The position numbers and the translations under genes were made by a program. Below are positions 34,245 to 42,743 of a DNA stretch of 54,887 nucleotides, one piece after another. Below the pieces are notes generated by a model that worked only from the letters and a program-made list of their open reading frames with translations, had not been told where the DNA came from and made no database searches. The first letter of the stretch is position 1, and the number at the start of each line of letters is the position of its first letter. The stretch is from Candidatus Poribacteria bacterium (lineage in GTDB: Bacteria; Poribacteria; WGA-4E; WGA-3G): contig JAPPII010000007.1 of the NCBI GenBank assembly GCA_028820845.1, forward strand, positions 1-54,887. Direction: 5' to 3'.

Positions 34245-34942
34245 GCGTCTGTGCCGTTCTCCTGAAGTGTTTCTAATTGAATAATCAGTTGACCGAGTTG
34301 TAATCCCAGCAATAGCGTATAGATTTGCATTAGGAGTGTAACCTGTCCTTCAGTCGGCAAATCGCTGGCATGAATCACAGCAAGCAATCTATCGGCACGC
34401 TCACGCACTTGTGCCGCTTTGTCCACATCGTCTTCTACTGTTTCTGGTGTGCTTTCTTTGATAAACTGCCAAATTCGATCTTGGATTTCGAGGGTGTAAT
34501 TTTTTGCCATCGCAGTCCGCGCCCGCTTCGCAGAGTCCACCCAGATCGTATTTGCCTTCCAATTGAGCATAAAGGCTACGCTGTTGATGAGTACATCACG
34601 GAGGCTATCTTCACCAGAGAGGAGTTCTTCAATATTGGTAATCCCTTCTGCTTCTGCCGAGAAGGTTCGGACCCGCGTATATTCCTTCATATTTTTCAAC
34701 ATCAATTCGTTTTCAGCGATGAGATGCCAAAAATCCGCACTCGTTGAGAGCAGCACCTCCACACGATTGCAAACCGCACTCGGCATTTGTGTGCGGATAC
34801 AGGAATAGTGGAGCCTGTGAAGTTGACTCCGAAAGTCTTGCAAACTCTCAGTCGTTTGCAGCGTTGATGCGTGGGCGATATGTGGGAGGAGTTCTCCGCG
34901 AATCTGGTCTAACAGTGCAGGAATCGTACGTTCAGCGTTCAT
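34241..34942 (-). CDS. Hypothetical helical protein
   Basis: About 233 residues from the ATG at 34942; an in-frame TTG at 34981 would add 13 residues, and neither start has a strong ribosome-binding site. The protein is almost wholly alpha-helical by composition (LLDQIRGELLPHIAHAS, EELLSGEDSLRDVLINS, LLMQIYTLLLGLQLGQLIIQ). It has no signal peptide and no recognised motif. It is the first gene of the operon with the esterase, mazG and the NadD-like gene, driven by the promoter at 35068-35096. Confidence 0.65.
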   Translation of the reverse strand: MNAERTIPALLDQIRGELLPHIAHASTLQTTESLQDFRSQLHRLHYSCIRTQMPSAVCNRVEVLLSTSADFWHLIAENELMLKNMKEYTRVRTFSAEAEGITNIEELLSGEDSLRDVLINSVAFMLNWKANTIWVDSAKRARTAMAKNYTLEIQDRIWQFIKESTPETVEDDVDKAAQVRERADRLLAVIHASDLPTEGQVTLLMQIYTLLLGLQLGQLIIQLETLQENGTDA

Positions 34943-35067
34943 ATTGTTTGGTATGCTCTCAATCTCGAATTTTTTATTCAACCCTACAGCAAGAAGTGTT
35001 TTGCTTGGGTATTTCCACCAAGATTTGGAAATCCCTTCTACAGGGGAACTGAATGACCCTGCTTAAT

Positions 35068-35096
35068 AGCTTAACAGGTTTCCGCTAAAAAGTCAA
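35068..35096 (-). promoter_or_regulatory. Leftward promoter of the mazG operon
   Basis: Minus strand TTGACT (35096-35091), a 17-base spacer and TAAGCT (35073-35068). Its -35 box abuts the forward -35 box with one base between (AGTCAA-C-TTGACA). Confidence 0.5.
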
Positions 35097-35097
35097 C

Positions 35098-35127
35098 TTG
35101 ACAATTGGGCATGAGGTACGCTAAAAT
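35098..35127 (+). promoter_or_regulatory. Rightward promoter of the thioredoxin-fold/epimerase operon
   Basis: Consensus TTGACA, an 18-base spacer and TAAAAT, about 35 bases before the start at 35162. Confidence 0.65.
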
Positions 35128-35161
35128 ACCGATAAGAAATACAGGGGACAAGTGAACTACT

Positions 35162-35722
35162 ATGAAACGGTTTATCGCTGCAGTCATCAGTATTGCTTTC
35201 TTTGGGACATTCGCGAGTTTTGCTGACGAAAAAACTGAAACAGCCCCCCCGAAAGTGGGGGATAAGGCACCGGATTTCGTGCTCCAAGATATTGAGGAAA
35301 AGGAACACCGTCTGAAAAAACTTCAGGGCAAGATCGTTTTCCTCATGATGGGCAACCGGAAGATTCGGAAGGAAAGTAACAAATGGGCGGAGGCGTTCCA
35401 GAACGATTACCGAGAGAACGCACAGGTTACCCCTTACCTCATTGCTGACATGCGAAGCGTCCCGAGGTTCATACCCAAAAGTTTTATCAGGGGACAACTG
35501 GAGAAAGATCCACCGCCTGCGAAACTCTTACTGGATTGGAAAGGTGAAGTGCATAAGCGGTATCGGACGGAAGAAGAGAAACCGACGCTCTATCTGATCT
35601 CACAGGAAGGGACGATCATATTCCACGAAAAAGCAGATTTCAATCCCGAAATTTACGCCGAACTTAAAAAGCAAATCGGCAAACTTTTAGCGATAGATGA
35701 AAGTGAAGGGGAAGGAAAATAA
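35162..35722 (+). CDS. Exported thioredoxin-fold (peroxiredoxin/YtfJ-like) protein without cysteine
   Basis: 186 residues with a signal peptide ending near ASFAD. VGDKAPDFVLQDIEEKEHRL and KLQGKIVFLMMGN match the entry of AhpC/TSA or TlpA-like domains, and PTLYLISQEGTIIFHEKADF the conserved proline and following strand. There is not one Cys in the whole protein, so it cannot act as peroxidase or disulfide enzyme by the usual chemistry. YtfJ-type periplasmic proteins are a possible relative. The epimerase gene follows 2 bases downstream. Confidence 0.75.
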   Translation: MKRFIAAVISIAFFGTFASFADEKTETAPPKVGDKAPDFVLQDIEEKEHRLKKLQGKIVFLMMGNRKIRKESNKWAEAFQNDYRENAQVTPYLIADMRSVPRFIPKSFIRGQLEKDPPPAKLLLDWKGEVHKRYRTEEEKPTLYLISQEGTIIFHEKADFNPEIYAELKKQIGKLLAIDESEGEGK

Positions 35723-35724
35723 CT

Positions 35725-36696
35725 ATGAAACATCTCGTCACCGGTTGTGCTGGATTCATCGGGTGGAGGGTAACAGAGCTTTTGCTTGAGGCGGGACATA
35801 CTGTTGTAGGGATTGATAATATAAATACCTCTTATGATACACAAGTAAAGCACTGGCGGCTTAAGCAACTCGAAGGTACTCCCAATTTTCATTTTCACCA
35901 TTCTGACATCTGCGATCAGGACGCACTGCGGGCAATATTTGATGCGACGTATGATGCTATTATCAACCTTGCTGCACGCGCCGGTGTACGGCATTCTGTC
36001 GAAGATCCCTGGGTATATGTTGACACAAATATAACCGGCACGCTGAATCTGCTGGAGTTATGCCGCGAGTTTGAAGTCAAAAAATTTATACTGGCATCGA
36101 CATCAAGTCTTTACGGATCAGATAACCCGCTTCCGTTTAGTGAGGAGATGAATACAGATGGACCCTTGTCTCCTTACGCCGCTTCAAAGAAGGGGGCTGA
36201 AGCGATCTGCCATAGTTATCACCATCTCTACGGCATCGACATGACAATCTTCCGTTTTTTCACCGTCTATGGTCCCGCTGGTAGACCCGATATGAGCGCA
36301 TTTCGCTTTGTACATTGGATTAGTGAAGGAAAACCGGTTATTGTTTATGGCGATGGTAAAGAGTCTTCTCGAGATTATACCTATCTTGATGATGTTGCAA
36401 GGGGTGTGATCGCAGGATTGAAACCGCTCAAGTATGAAGTGATTAACCTCGGTTCGGATAGCCCTATTGTACTTATTGATACGATACGATTGATAGAGGA
36501 GCTCGTTGGTAAGAAAGCGAACCTCTCGCATCAACCCTTTCATCCAGCAGATGCTCGCGCCACATGGGCGAACATCCGAAAAGCAGAGGAACTCTTGGGG
36601 TGGCGACCACAAGTCACTTTTCGAGAGGGGATTACTGCACTTGTCGAGTGGTATCAGGCGAATCGAGAGTGGGCGAAGAACATCGCAACAGACTAA
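35725..36696 (+). CDS. NAD-dependent sugar-nucleotide epimerase/dehydratase (SDR family)
   Basis: 323 residues with the extended-SDR layout. TGCAGFIGWRV is the GxxGxxG NAD site near the N-terminus. NLAARAGVRHSVEDPWVYVDTN and STSSLYG are core blocks. YAASKKGAE holds the YxxxK pair. FRFFTVYGPAGRPDMSAFRF is typical of UDP-glucuronate 4-epimerases and dTDP-glucose 4,6-dehydratase relatives, as is SRDYTYLDDVARG. It acts in nucleotide-sugar supply for surface polysaccharides, by family. The ribosome-binding site GGGGAAGGA lies at the end of the previous gene. The 3' end overlaps the convergent gene at 36693 by 4 bases. Confidence 0.92.
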   Translation: MKHLVTGCAGFIGWRVTELLLEAGHTVVGIDNINTSYDTQVKHWRLKQLEGTPNFHFHHSDICDQDALRAIFDATYDAIINLAARAGVRHSVEDPWVYVDTNITGTLNLLELCREFEVKKFILASTSSLYGSDNPLPFSEEMNTDGPLSPYAASKKGAEAICHSYHHLYGIDMTIFRFFTVYGPAGRPDMSAFRFVHWISEGKPVIVYGDGKESSRDYTYLDDVARGVIAGLKPLKYEVINLGSDSPIVLIDTIRLIEELVGKKANLSHQPFHPADARATWANIRKAEELLGWRPQVTFREGITALVEWYQANREWAKNIATD

Positions 36697-37415
36697 GCCG
36701 CTATTAGGAGCTTAACTGCCTTTTCCAAAGCACCCGCGTCTACTTTTATCTTTGCTATTTCTGCCTCGCGTTGCACATAATTCAGTGTATGTTCCGCACT
36801 CATCGGTGCTGCGATGTCCTGAACAATCTTATGGAGGCGTTTCACATCAGCCTTCTTGATGCCGGTCTGTGCTTCTACGCGAGTGTGTAGCGCGGCGGGT
36901 GATTCTGGCTTTTCAGTAGGGGTCTCGCGCTTGGAACGGGTGCGGCTGGTTTTAGGTTTCCGGGTCCCCGATGAAGCAGAAGCTGTTTTAGATTGGCGGG
37001 TCGGTTTGCGAGATGCCTTCTGTTTGGAAGACGAAATCTTTCCTGCTTCAAGTGATTTGATACCACACTCCTTACACACCTTTGCTGTGGTATCCGCTAA
37101 AGTCATCGTTACGATTAATTCACTGATCGCACCGCAGAGATCGCATTCAGAAAGGTCTTCAATGCTCGTGAGGATCTCTGCATGGATTACCAACATTTTT
37201 TCTTTATCGGTTTTGGTTTGCTTTTCCTTCTGACAGAGTGCTATCAGTTTCTGTGCTGCTTTCTCGATTGTCTCTAAATGTCCCATCTTTTCCCCAACTG
37301 CGTAGGCGCGGTTTCTAACCTTGCCAATCCGCGCTGTCCAGTTAATGCTGGTATCCACCTTAGAACCATCTACGAACGAAGTTGCAAGAGAATGGAGCGC
37401 CGGCATCCTGTCCAA
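36693..37415 (-). CDS. Zinc-ribbon protein with basic histone-H1-like linker, unknown function
   Basis: 240 residues. The frame opens with TTG directly after the citramalate synthase stop; GAGG lies 8 bases upstream inside that gene, supporting this start over the ATG at 37406. Cys91/Cys94 (CDLC) and Cys114/Cys117 (CKEC) form a CxxC-x19-CxxC zinc ribbon. Residues about 128-170 are a Lys/Arg/Ser/Thr/Pro-rich linker like histone-H1 or nucleoid proteins. The C-terminal 70 residues form a small helical domain (AALHTRVEAQTGIKKADVKRL). DNA or RNA binding is inferred from the basic linker and ribbon. No family name is offered. Confidence 0.65.
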   Translation of the reverse strand: MDRMPALHSLATSFVDGSKVDTSINWTARIGKVRNRAYAVGEKMGHLETIEKAAQKLIALCQKEKQTKTDKEKMLVIHAEILTSIEDLSECDLCGAISELIVTMTLADTTAKVCKECGIKSLEAGKISSSKQKASRKPTRQSKTASASSGTRKPKTSRTRSKRETPTEKPESPAALHTRVEAQTGIKKADVKRLHKIVQDIAAPMSAEHTLNYVQREAEIAKIKVDAGALEKAVKLLIAA

Positions 37416-39002
37416 TTACTTCGCCTCTGACGAGGCGATGGTATTTTTATCTTTATAAAGCTTATATTCAAAACTATCTATCAGTGCTTCACAACTTGCA
37501 GAGATAATATTTTCTGAGACACCAACAGTTCTCCAACTCCGTTCTCCATCACTCGCCTCAATAAGCACCCGAACCTTGGAACCCGTCCCCGCTTTGGTAT
37601 CCAATACTCGGACCTTATAATCTATGAGTCGAACTGTTTGCAAGGCGGGATAAAACTGTTCCAGTGCCTTTCGGAGTGCTGTGTCAAGTGCGTTGACGGG
37701 ACCATCGCCATCAGCAGCAGTGTGTGCTGTCAAACCGTCTGGCGTTGCGACCTTTACTGTTGCTTCGGAGCGCATGGCAAAATCGCTGAATTGTTCAATA
37801 ATCACCCGAAAACCGACAGGATCGAAAAAGGATTCGTGTCCGTTAAATACCTTATGCGTCAGCAGCTCAAACGACGCTTCAGCGGCTTCATACTGATAGC
37901 CTTCTTGTTCTGCTGCTTTCAGTCGCTTGAAGAGTTCCAGCACCTGTGGTGAATTTTTGTCGTAATCTGGGTACTCCTTCTCAATCTTTTTCATGATCGT
38001 GCCGCGTCCTGCTTGATCAGATACGAGAATCCGTTGCGTATTGCCGACACTTTCCGGGACGATATGTTCATAAGTGAGGCGGTTTTTGCGGATGGCATCT
38101 GTATGCAAGCCACCTTTGTGGGCAAAGGCGGAGCGACCCACATACGGCTGGCGTTCGTCGTGAGGGAGATTTGCTAATTCACTAATTAACCGCGAAACTT
38201 CTGTTAACCCTTGCAGCTGCGTATCGCTTATACATTCTATTCCGAGTTTGAGTTGGATTGTCGGAATAATAGAGGCGAGATTTGCATTTCCGCACCGTTC
38301 ACCGTAGCCGTTGAATGTGCCTTGTACATGGGTTGCACCTGCTTGCACAGCCAGTACGGAGTTCGCTGCACCCATGCCAGCATCGTTGTGTGTATGAATA
38401 CCAACCGGTAGCGACAACTCGGAGAGCACAGTTGCTACGCCTTCTTGAATTTCTAACGGCAGTCTACCGCCATTGGTATCACAGAGGACGAGGCAGCTCG
38501 CGCCACCTATTGCAGCTGCACGTAATGTCTCTATGGCATATTCAGCATCGTCTGCGTAACCATCGAAAAAGTGCTCCGCATCGTAAATCACTTCGCGACC
38601 GTTCTCTACAAGGTAGCGAACGGAATTCTCAATCAATTCCAAGTTCTCCTCTGGTGTTACCCGCAGAACGTCGGTTGCATGGAGTCGCCAACTTTTCCCA
38701 AAGATTGTGATAGTCCTTGCGCCGGTATCCAGTAGTGCAGATAGATTCGGATCGGTTTCGGGGGTATACGTAGGATAGTACGTGCTACCAAACGGCACAA
38801 TCGTCGCCGTTTCTAATGTCATATTTTTGGCGCGTCTGAAAAATTCTATGTCTTTTGGATTGGAACCCGGGTAGCCTCCTTCAATATAGCGGATACCTAA
38901 TTTATCGAGTGCTTCTATGATGATGAGTTTATCTTCAACAGAAAACGCGACGCCTTCTGCTTGGCTGCCATCCCTGAGTGTTGTATCGTAAAATTCAACC
39001 AT
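37416..39002 (-). CDS. cimA: Citramalate synthase (isopropylmalate/homocitrate synthase family)
   Basis: Condenses pyruvate and acetyl-CoA to citramalate, the first step of the threonine-independent isoleucine route. VEFYDTTLRDGSQAEGVAFS holds the catalytic Arg and metal Asp. GGYPGSNPKDIEFF, CDTNGGRLPLEIQ and HTHNDAGMGAANSVLAV (metal His pair) follow, with GTFNGYGERCGNANLASIIP. The C-terminal part (from about 400) is a LeuA-type regulatory dimer domain. Product length is 528 from the ATG at 39002. A TTG at 39053 would add 17 basic residues; its GGGG motif is too close to it. A minus-strand promoter lies at 39135-39163. Confidence 0.92.
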   Translation of the reverse strand: MVEFYDTTLRDGSQAEGVAFSVEDKLIIIEALDKLGIRYIEGGYPGSNPKDIEFFRRAKNMTLETATIVPFGSTYYPTYTPETDPNLSALLDTGARTITIFGKSWRLHATDVLRVTPEENLELIENSVRYLVENGREVIYDAEHFFDGYADDAEYAIETLRAAAIGGASCLVLCDTNGGRLPLEIQEGVATVLSELSLPVGIHTHNDAGMGAANSVLAVQAGATHVQGTFNGYGERCGNANLASIIPTIQLKLGIECISDTQLQGLTEVSRLISELANLPHDERQPYVGRSAFAHKGGLHTDAIRKNRLTYEHIVPESVGNTQRILVSDQAGRGTIMKKIEKEYPDYDKNSPQVLELFKRLKAAEQEGYQYEAAEASFELLTHKVFNGHESFFDPVGFRVIIEQFSDFAMRSEATVKVATPDGLTAHTAADGDGPVNALDTALRKALEQFYPALQTVRLIDYKVRVLDTKAGTGSKVRVLIEASDGERSWRTVGVSENIISASCEALIDSFEYKLYKDKNTIASSEAK

Positions 39003-39134
39003 AATGCTTTTCACAATAAGTTTTGGCTTACGCTTTTGCGTATGGGCTTGCAAGCTTCCCCTCTATAACGCCAAAATTCGGTGTCTCCTTTTTGTGTGTT
39101 TCTGTCGTTTTGCCTGTCCAATTCGCCTACTAAT

Positions 39135-39163
39135 ATTCTATCACATTTCGGGAAAAAAGTCAA
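39135..39163 (-). promoter_or_regulatory. sigma70-like promoter of cimA
   Basis: Minus strand TTGACT (39163-39158), a 17-base spacer and TAGAAT (39140-39135). It leaves a leader of about 125 bases to the ATG at 39002. Confidence 0.65.
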
Positions 39164-39214
39164 ATTTTACTTGTGTTTTGCGTAGTATCAATCACGCCCG
39201 ATGTGCTTTGTGTT

Positions 39215-39242
39215 TTGATAATTCGTTCAATTGTGATATTAT
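39215..39242 (+). promoter_or_regulatory. Promoter of the DacB-like gene, probably giving a leaderless transcript
   Basis: TTGATA, a 16-base spacer and TATTAT. The -10 box ends only 8 bases before the ATG at 39251, so the predicted start of transcription falls at or just before the start codon. There is no ribosome-binding site there. Confidence 0.5.
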
Positions 39243-39250
39243 TAAAACCC

Positions 39251-40519
39251 ATGAGAACCTATATTATTTTATTCGTTTGCCTCGCGTTGTTGCTATCAGG
39301 TTGCGGGATATTCGCTACCAAGTCGGTTCAAACCGAATCGTCAACGACCTCTGTAGATCCGATCAAAAAACTACAAGCTGATATTGATGCCGTCTTGCAG
39401 GACACCTTGTTTACGACCGCCAGCATCGGCATCAAAGTGGTTGCTGTTGAGACAGGCGAAGTGATCTACGGAAAGAACACACGTAAACTACATCACCCTG
39501 CTTCTACAACAAAACTCTTCACAGCGGCAACGGCTTTGGCAAAATTAGGAGCAGACTACCGGTTTGAAACAACAGTCTACATTGATGCAGATATAAGCGA
39601 CGGAATTGCTAACAATATCTATCTCAAGGGCAAAGCAGATCCGGTGCTTCAGCGTAATGATATAGTTAAATTAGGCGACGCACTTTTGCAAACTGGTATC
39701 CAATCCGTCCGCGGTAAAATCGTCATTGACGAGACATATTTAGACCGGGTGCCAGAGGGACCAGGATGGATGTGGGATGACAGACCGCTTATAATCAGTG
39801 CTTTAAGTATCCGGGAAATTGAACCCGATACGAACACATGGAATAGAGCATACGCGTGTGGACATCTTCTGAAAACTGCACTTATTGAGAGAGGCGTTAG
39901 CGTGGCAGGGGAGGTGGTCTCTGGAACAGTTCCATCAGATGCGCAGGTTGTTGATAAACATCTATCGCCACCGCTCGCTGATATTCTCAAATTAATGAAC
40001 AAACCCAGCGATAATTGGATCGCCGAATTGATTTTCAAAACAATCGGTGCTGAAGTGGTTGGCGAACCGGGAACATGGCAGAAAGGAAGGCAAGTTGTCA
40101 CTGAATTCCTAAGTGAAATCATGGATGACCCACCAGCACATCGATTCGTTGACGGTTCTGGACTCTCTCGGTATAATCTCCTCAATGCCGAGTTACTCAC
40201 GAACCTGCTCATTTATATGTATCAGAATTTTGAGTTAATGCCAGAGTATCTGTCATCGTTACCAATTGCTGGCGTTGATGGCACTTTAAAAAATCGGATG
40301 CAGGGAGTGTCTGCTGACAAGGTATTGCGTGCGAAGACGGGAACATTGAGTGGGGTTTCGGCACTTGCCGGTTATACCGTCACGGCGGACGATGAAGTCT
40401 TTGCGTTCGGCATTCTCATTAGCCACTATGTCGGTCTACCAGCAGTTGCACGGGGTATTCAAGATAAAATTGGGAATTATCTGACTGGGTTTGGTCGTCG
40501 TCCAGAGGAAATAAAATAA
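39251..40519 (+). CDS. dacB: D-alanyl-D-alanine carboxypeptidase/endopeptidase, lipoprotein (PBP4/DacB family)
   Basis: A 422-residue peptidoglycan-processing serine peptidase of the S13 family. MRTYIILFVCLALLLSGCGI is a lipoprotein signal with lipobox LSGC, so the protein should be anchored in a membrane. Catalytic motifs: SxxK as Ser85-Thr-Thr-Lys88 (HPASTTKLF), SxN as Ser253-Asp-Asn255 (NKPSDNW), and KTG as Lys362-Thr-Gly (RAKTGTLSG). It is somewhat short for PBP4, whose domain inserts vary. I start at 39251 because the lipoprotein signal begins there; the in-frame extension to 39173 contains the promoter. Confidence 0.9.
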   Translation: MRTYIILFVCLALLLSGCGIFATKSVQTESSTTSVDPIKKLQADIDAVLQDTLFTTASIGIKVVAVETGEVIYGKNTRKLHHPASTTKLFTAATALAKLGADYRFETTVYIDADISDGIANNIYLKGKADPVLQRNDIVKLGDALLQTGIQSVRGKIVIDETYLDRVPEGPGWMWDDRPLIISALSIREIEPDTNTWNRAYACGHLLKTALIERGVSVAGEVVSGTVPSDAQVVDKHLSPPLADILKLMNKPSDNWIAELIFKTIGAEVVGEPGTWQKGRQVVTEFLSEIMDDPPAHRFVDGSGLSRYNLLNAELLTNLLIYMYQNFELMPEYLSSLPIAGVDGTLKNRMQGVSADKVLRAKTGTLSGVSALAGYTVTADDEVFAFGILISHYVGLPAVARGIQDKIGNYLTGFGRRPEEIK

Positions 40520-40617
40520 AGCCACGCTTGGACTTGCCATCTCAAATTACAGCAGGTGTGATAAAACCACGCCTGAGTGAGAAAGTGTTGAAAGTATTTG
40601 CTATCTAATTCTATACC

Positions 40618-41397
40618 TCAATCAAACCGAGACGTAATATCTGGCGGTGGTTCTCCTACAGCAGACTTACCATCTTTCAACAACGGTTCCGCATTTCCCC
40701 ACAAACGACTCCCGTCATGCGACAGAAGCGGCTCCGCAGAATACTGTGCAAGATACGCACGTCGCAAATTATTCGTGTAGTTCGTCCCGCTACAATGGAA
40801 ATTGATACTCGTGAACGCCACAATGCTTCCCGCAGGCACGATAGCAGGTACACCCTTTTCCGGTCCGAAGTAACCCACCATATCGTTGCTGCCCTCTTCA
40901 CGGATATGCTTTACCCACGAGCGGATACCGATACGCGAAAACGGCATCACGTAGACCGTTCCATTCTCTTCAGACATATCGTCAAGCGCACACCAACAGG
41001 TCAGGTATGGCTTGTGGTCGGGGTAGCCAACGTAACCAGAGTCCTGATGCCAACTGAACTTCATCCCCGCTTCCGCGCCTTTGACGACATACTGTTCCCA
41101 GAAGAGATATGCGGTATCTCCTAAAGTCGCACGACAGACTTCCGCCATCAGGTTGCTGAACAAAAATTCACGAAGTTTCGGCTGTTTCCTAAAGCAGTTT
41201 GAGACGAAATACCGTTTGTTGCGATGATTGATGCCGAGGACATCTGTATCCTGACGATCCATCTCAGCGTCCATTTGGCTCATAAAGGTTCCGCACTCAC
41301 CGCGGAGCAGTTCCAGCAGTGAATCTGGGATAACGTTTTCTAAAATGCAATAGCCTTCCTCTTGGAATTGCTGTTTCTGTTCATCAGTTATCTTCAT
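40618..41397 (-). CDS. Phytanoyl-CoA dioxygenase (PhyH) family protein
   Basis: A 259-residue Fe(II)/2-oxoglutarate oxygenase. His117-x-Asp119 (SWHQDSGY) and His201 (INFHCSGTN) are the iron ligands; Arg212 or Arg213 follows in NLRRAYLAQYS. The opening DEQKQQFQEEGYCILENVIP is typical of the family. Third copy in the window; it differs in length and loop sequences from the other two, so the three probably act on different small molecules. Substrate unknown. Confidence 0.88.
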   Translation of the reverse strand: MKITDEQKQQFQEEGYCILENVIPDSLLELLRGECGTFMSQMDAEMDRQDTDVLGINHRNKRYFVSNCFRKQPKLREFLFSNLMAEVCRATLGDTAYLFWEQYVVKGAEAGMKFSWHQDSGYVGYPDHKPYLTCWCALDDMSEENGTVYVMPFSRIGIRSWVKHIREEGSNDMVGYFGPEKGVPAIVPAGSIVAFTSINFHCSGTNYTNNLRRAYLAQYSAEPLLSHDGSRLWGNAEPLLKDGKSAVGEPPPDITSRFD

Positions 41398-41438
41398 ATT
41401 TTTAATTACAGTTTCTGTTCTGCTAATTTTAGGTTTGG

Positions 41439-41505
41439 TTCGTAGTAGTGCGATTTATCGCACGTCTCAATATTAACAACGGGCAATGAATTGCCCTACT
41501 ACGAA
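41439..41505. repeat. 67 bp structured repeat: two hairpins inside an outer inverted repeat
   Basis: The outer arms TTCGTAGTA (41439-41447) and TACTACGAA (41497-41505) pair perfectly. Inside are GTGCGA-TTTA-TCGCAC (41448-41463) and GGGCAA-TGAA-TTGCCC (41481-41496). This would fold into a three-way junction on either strand. It fills the gap between the PhyH gene and the sulfite-oxidase-like gene. Confidence 0.7.
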
Positions 41506-41554
41506 CAGAATTTCGCTCTAATTTTAAACTGGACCAAGCACTACAAAAAGACTT

Positions 41555-42691
41555 CTATTCGATATTGACTTGGCGGACGACCTGACCGTGACTCTCCCAA
41601 TAGGTGTGTTTTCCAGTGATGTAGTCAGAATCGGCTGCGGGTTGGATGTTTCCTGCTGTGTCAATCGCTCTGGAGACAACAGTATGCTCACCTTTTGGTG
41701 GATTGTTCCAATTGAGATGCCAGATTTTCCATGCGAATTCGGCATCCTCTTCCGGGTCTATGGTTGCCTTTTGCCATGCCCCGCCATCAATGCTCACTTC
41801 AACAGTTTCAATAGGCGCGCCCCATGCCGCGCCGTAGATGCGGTATTTGTCGCCGATACGCGTTACCTTTGCTGCCAACGATTTCAGTTTTGTTCTACCA
41901 ACGGAAGTCTCCATCCAGACTGATTCACCGTCAGGACGTTTTTCTTCACGTATCGTGACATAATCGCGGCCCATGAATCTGCCCATGAATCGAGTGTCTC
42001 GGATCTCGATGCGTTTGAGCCATTTAACGCAGGCGATGCCGTACCAACCCGGCGTGATGAGACGGAGCGGTGCCCCATTTGGATGTGGTAGCGGTTCACC
42101 GTTCATCTCATAGCAGAGAAGGTTCGTGTCTTGTAACGCATCTTCAACTGACATACTCCGAGCAAAGTTCTGACGCATCTTTATATCCCGTCGTTCCTCT
42201 TCTCCGGCATCTTGTCCAACAAAGATAACTTCAATACCGTTTTCTCGGATACCGGCTTCCTCGAGGATCGGTGCGAGCGATGTTCCTCCCCATTTCGCAT
42301 TGCCAATGCCACCTGTGAATGTCGGAAATCCGTGGTTGCCGGAGCATTCCAATGTGAAAGTTACGTCCTGCTTCGGGCGCGCTTTGATGTCCTCAATCGT
42401 GAGCGTTAGCGGATTCTCGACCAAACCGCTCACTTCAAGTCTCCACGTCTCAAGATTGACTTCGGGTTTGCCGTAATGTGAGACATTGAAGAATTCATCG
42501 TTCGGTGTGATGAAGGCATCGAATTCGTTCCAATCCAGCAGACCGCGTTGTGAAGGTGGTTCCGGCGGCTGATCAGCGAACGGGATAAGTATTTCACCTT
42601 CACGACGTGGAAAGGCATAAACTGCCCATGGGCTCAGCAGCAATCCAGTGAGAGTTAAACCGCTTTGTCGTAAAAAATCTCTACGCTCCAT
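41555..42691 (-). CDS. Tat-exported sulfite-oxidase-like molybdopterin oxidoreductase
   Basis: 378 residues. MERRDFLRQSGLTLTGLLLS is a twin-arginine signal (RRDFL). The molybdopterin-binding domain contains TFTLECSGNHGFP with the Mo-ligating Cys116, PHPNGAPLRLITPGWYG and VKWLKRIEI. The C-terminal half, from about 265, is a Mo-co dimerisation (Ig-like) domain (YGAAWGAPIETVEVSIDGGAW, RAIDTAGNIQ). By family it oxidises sulfite or a similar substrate in the periplasm; no haem domain is present. The ribosome-binding site is GAGGAGG. It lies 52 bases after the exported superoxide dismutase gene. Confidence 0.9.
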   Translation of the reverse strand: MERRDFLRQSGLTLTGLLLSPWAVYAFPRREGEILIPFADQPPEPPSQRGLLDWNEFDAFITPNDEFFNVSHYGKPEVNLETWRLEVSGLVENPLTLTIEDIKARPKQDVTFTLECSGNHGFPTFTGGIGNAKWGGTSLAPILEEAGIRENGIEVIFVGQDAGEEERRDIKMRQNFARSMSVEDALQDTNLLCYEMNGEPLPHPNGAPLRLITPGWYGIACVKWLKRIEIRDTRFMGRFMGRDYVTIREEKRPDGESVWMETSVGRTKLKSLAAKVTRIGDKYRIYGAAWGAPIETVEVSIDGGAWQKATIDPEEDAEFAWKIWHLNWNNPPKGEHTVVSRAIDTAGNIQPAADSDYITGKHTYWESHGQVVRQVNIE

Positions 42692-42743
42692 ATTGCCTCC
42701 TCATCCTGCCGATAGGTACAGTCTTTGACGGCGTTATGCTTCG

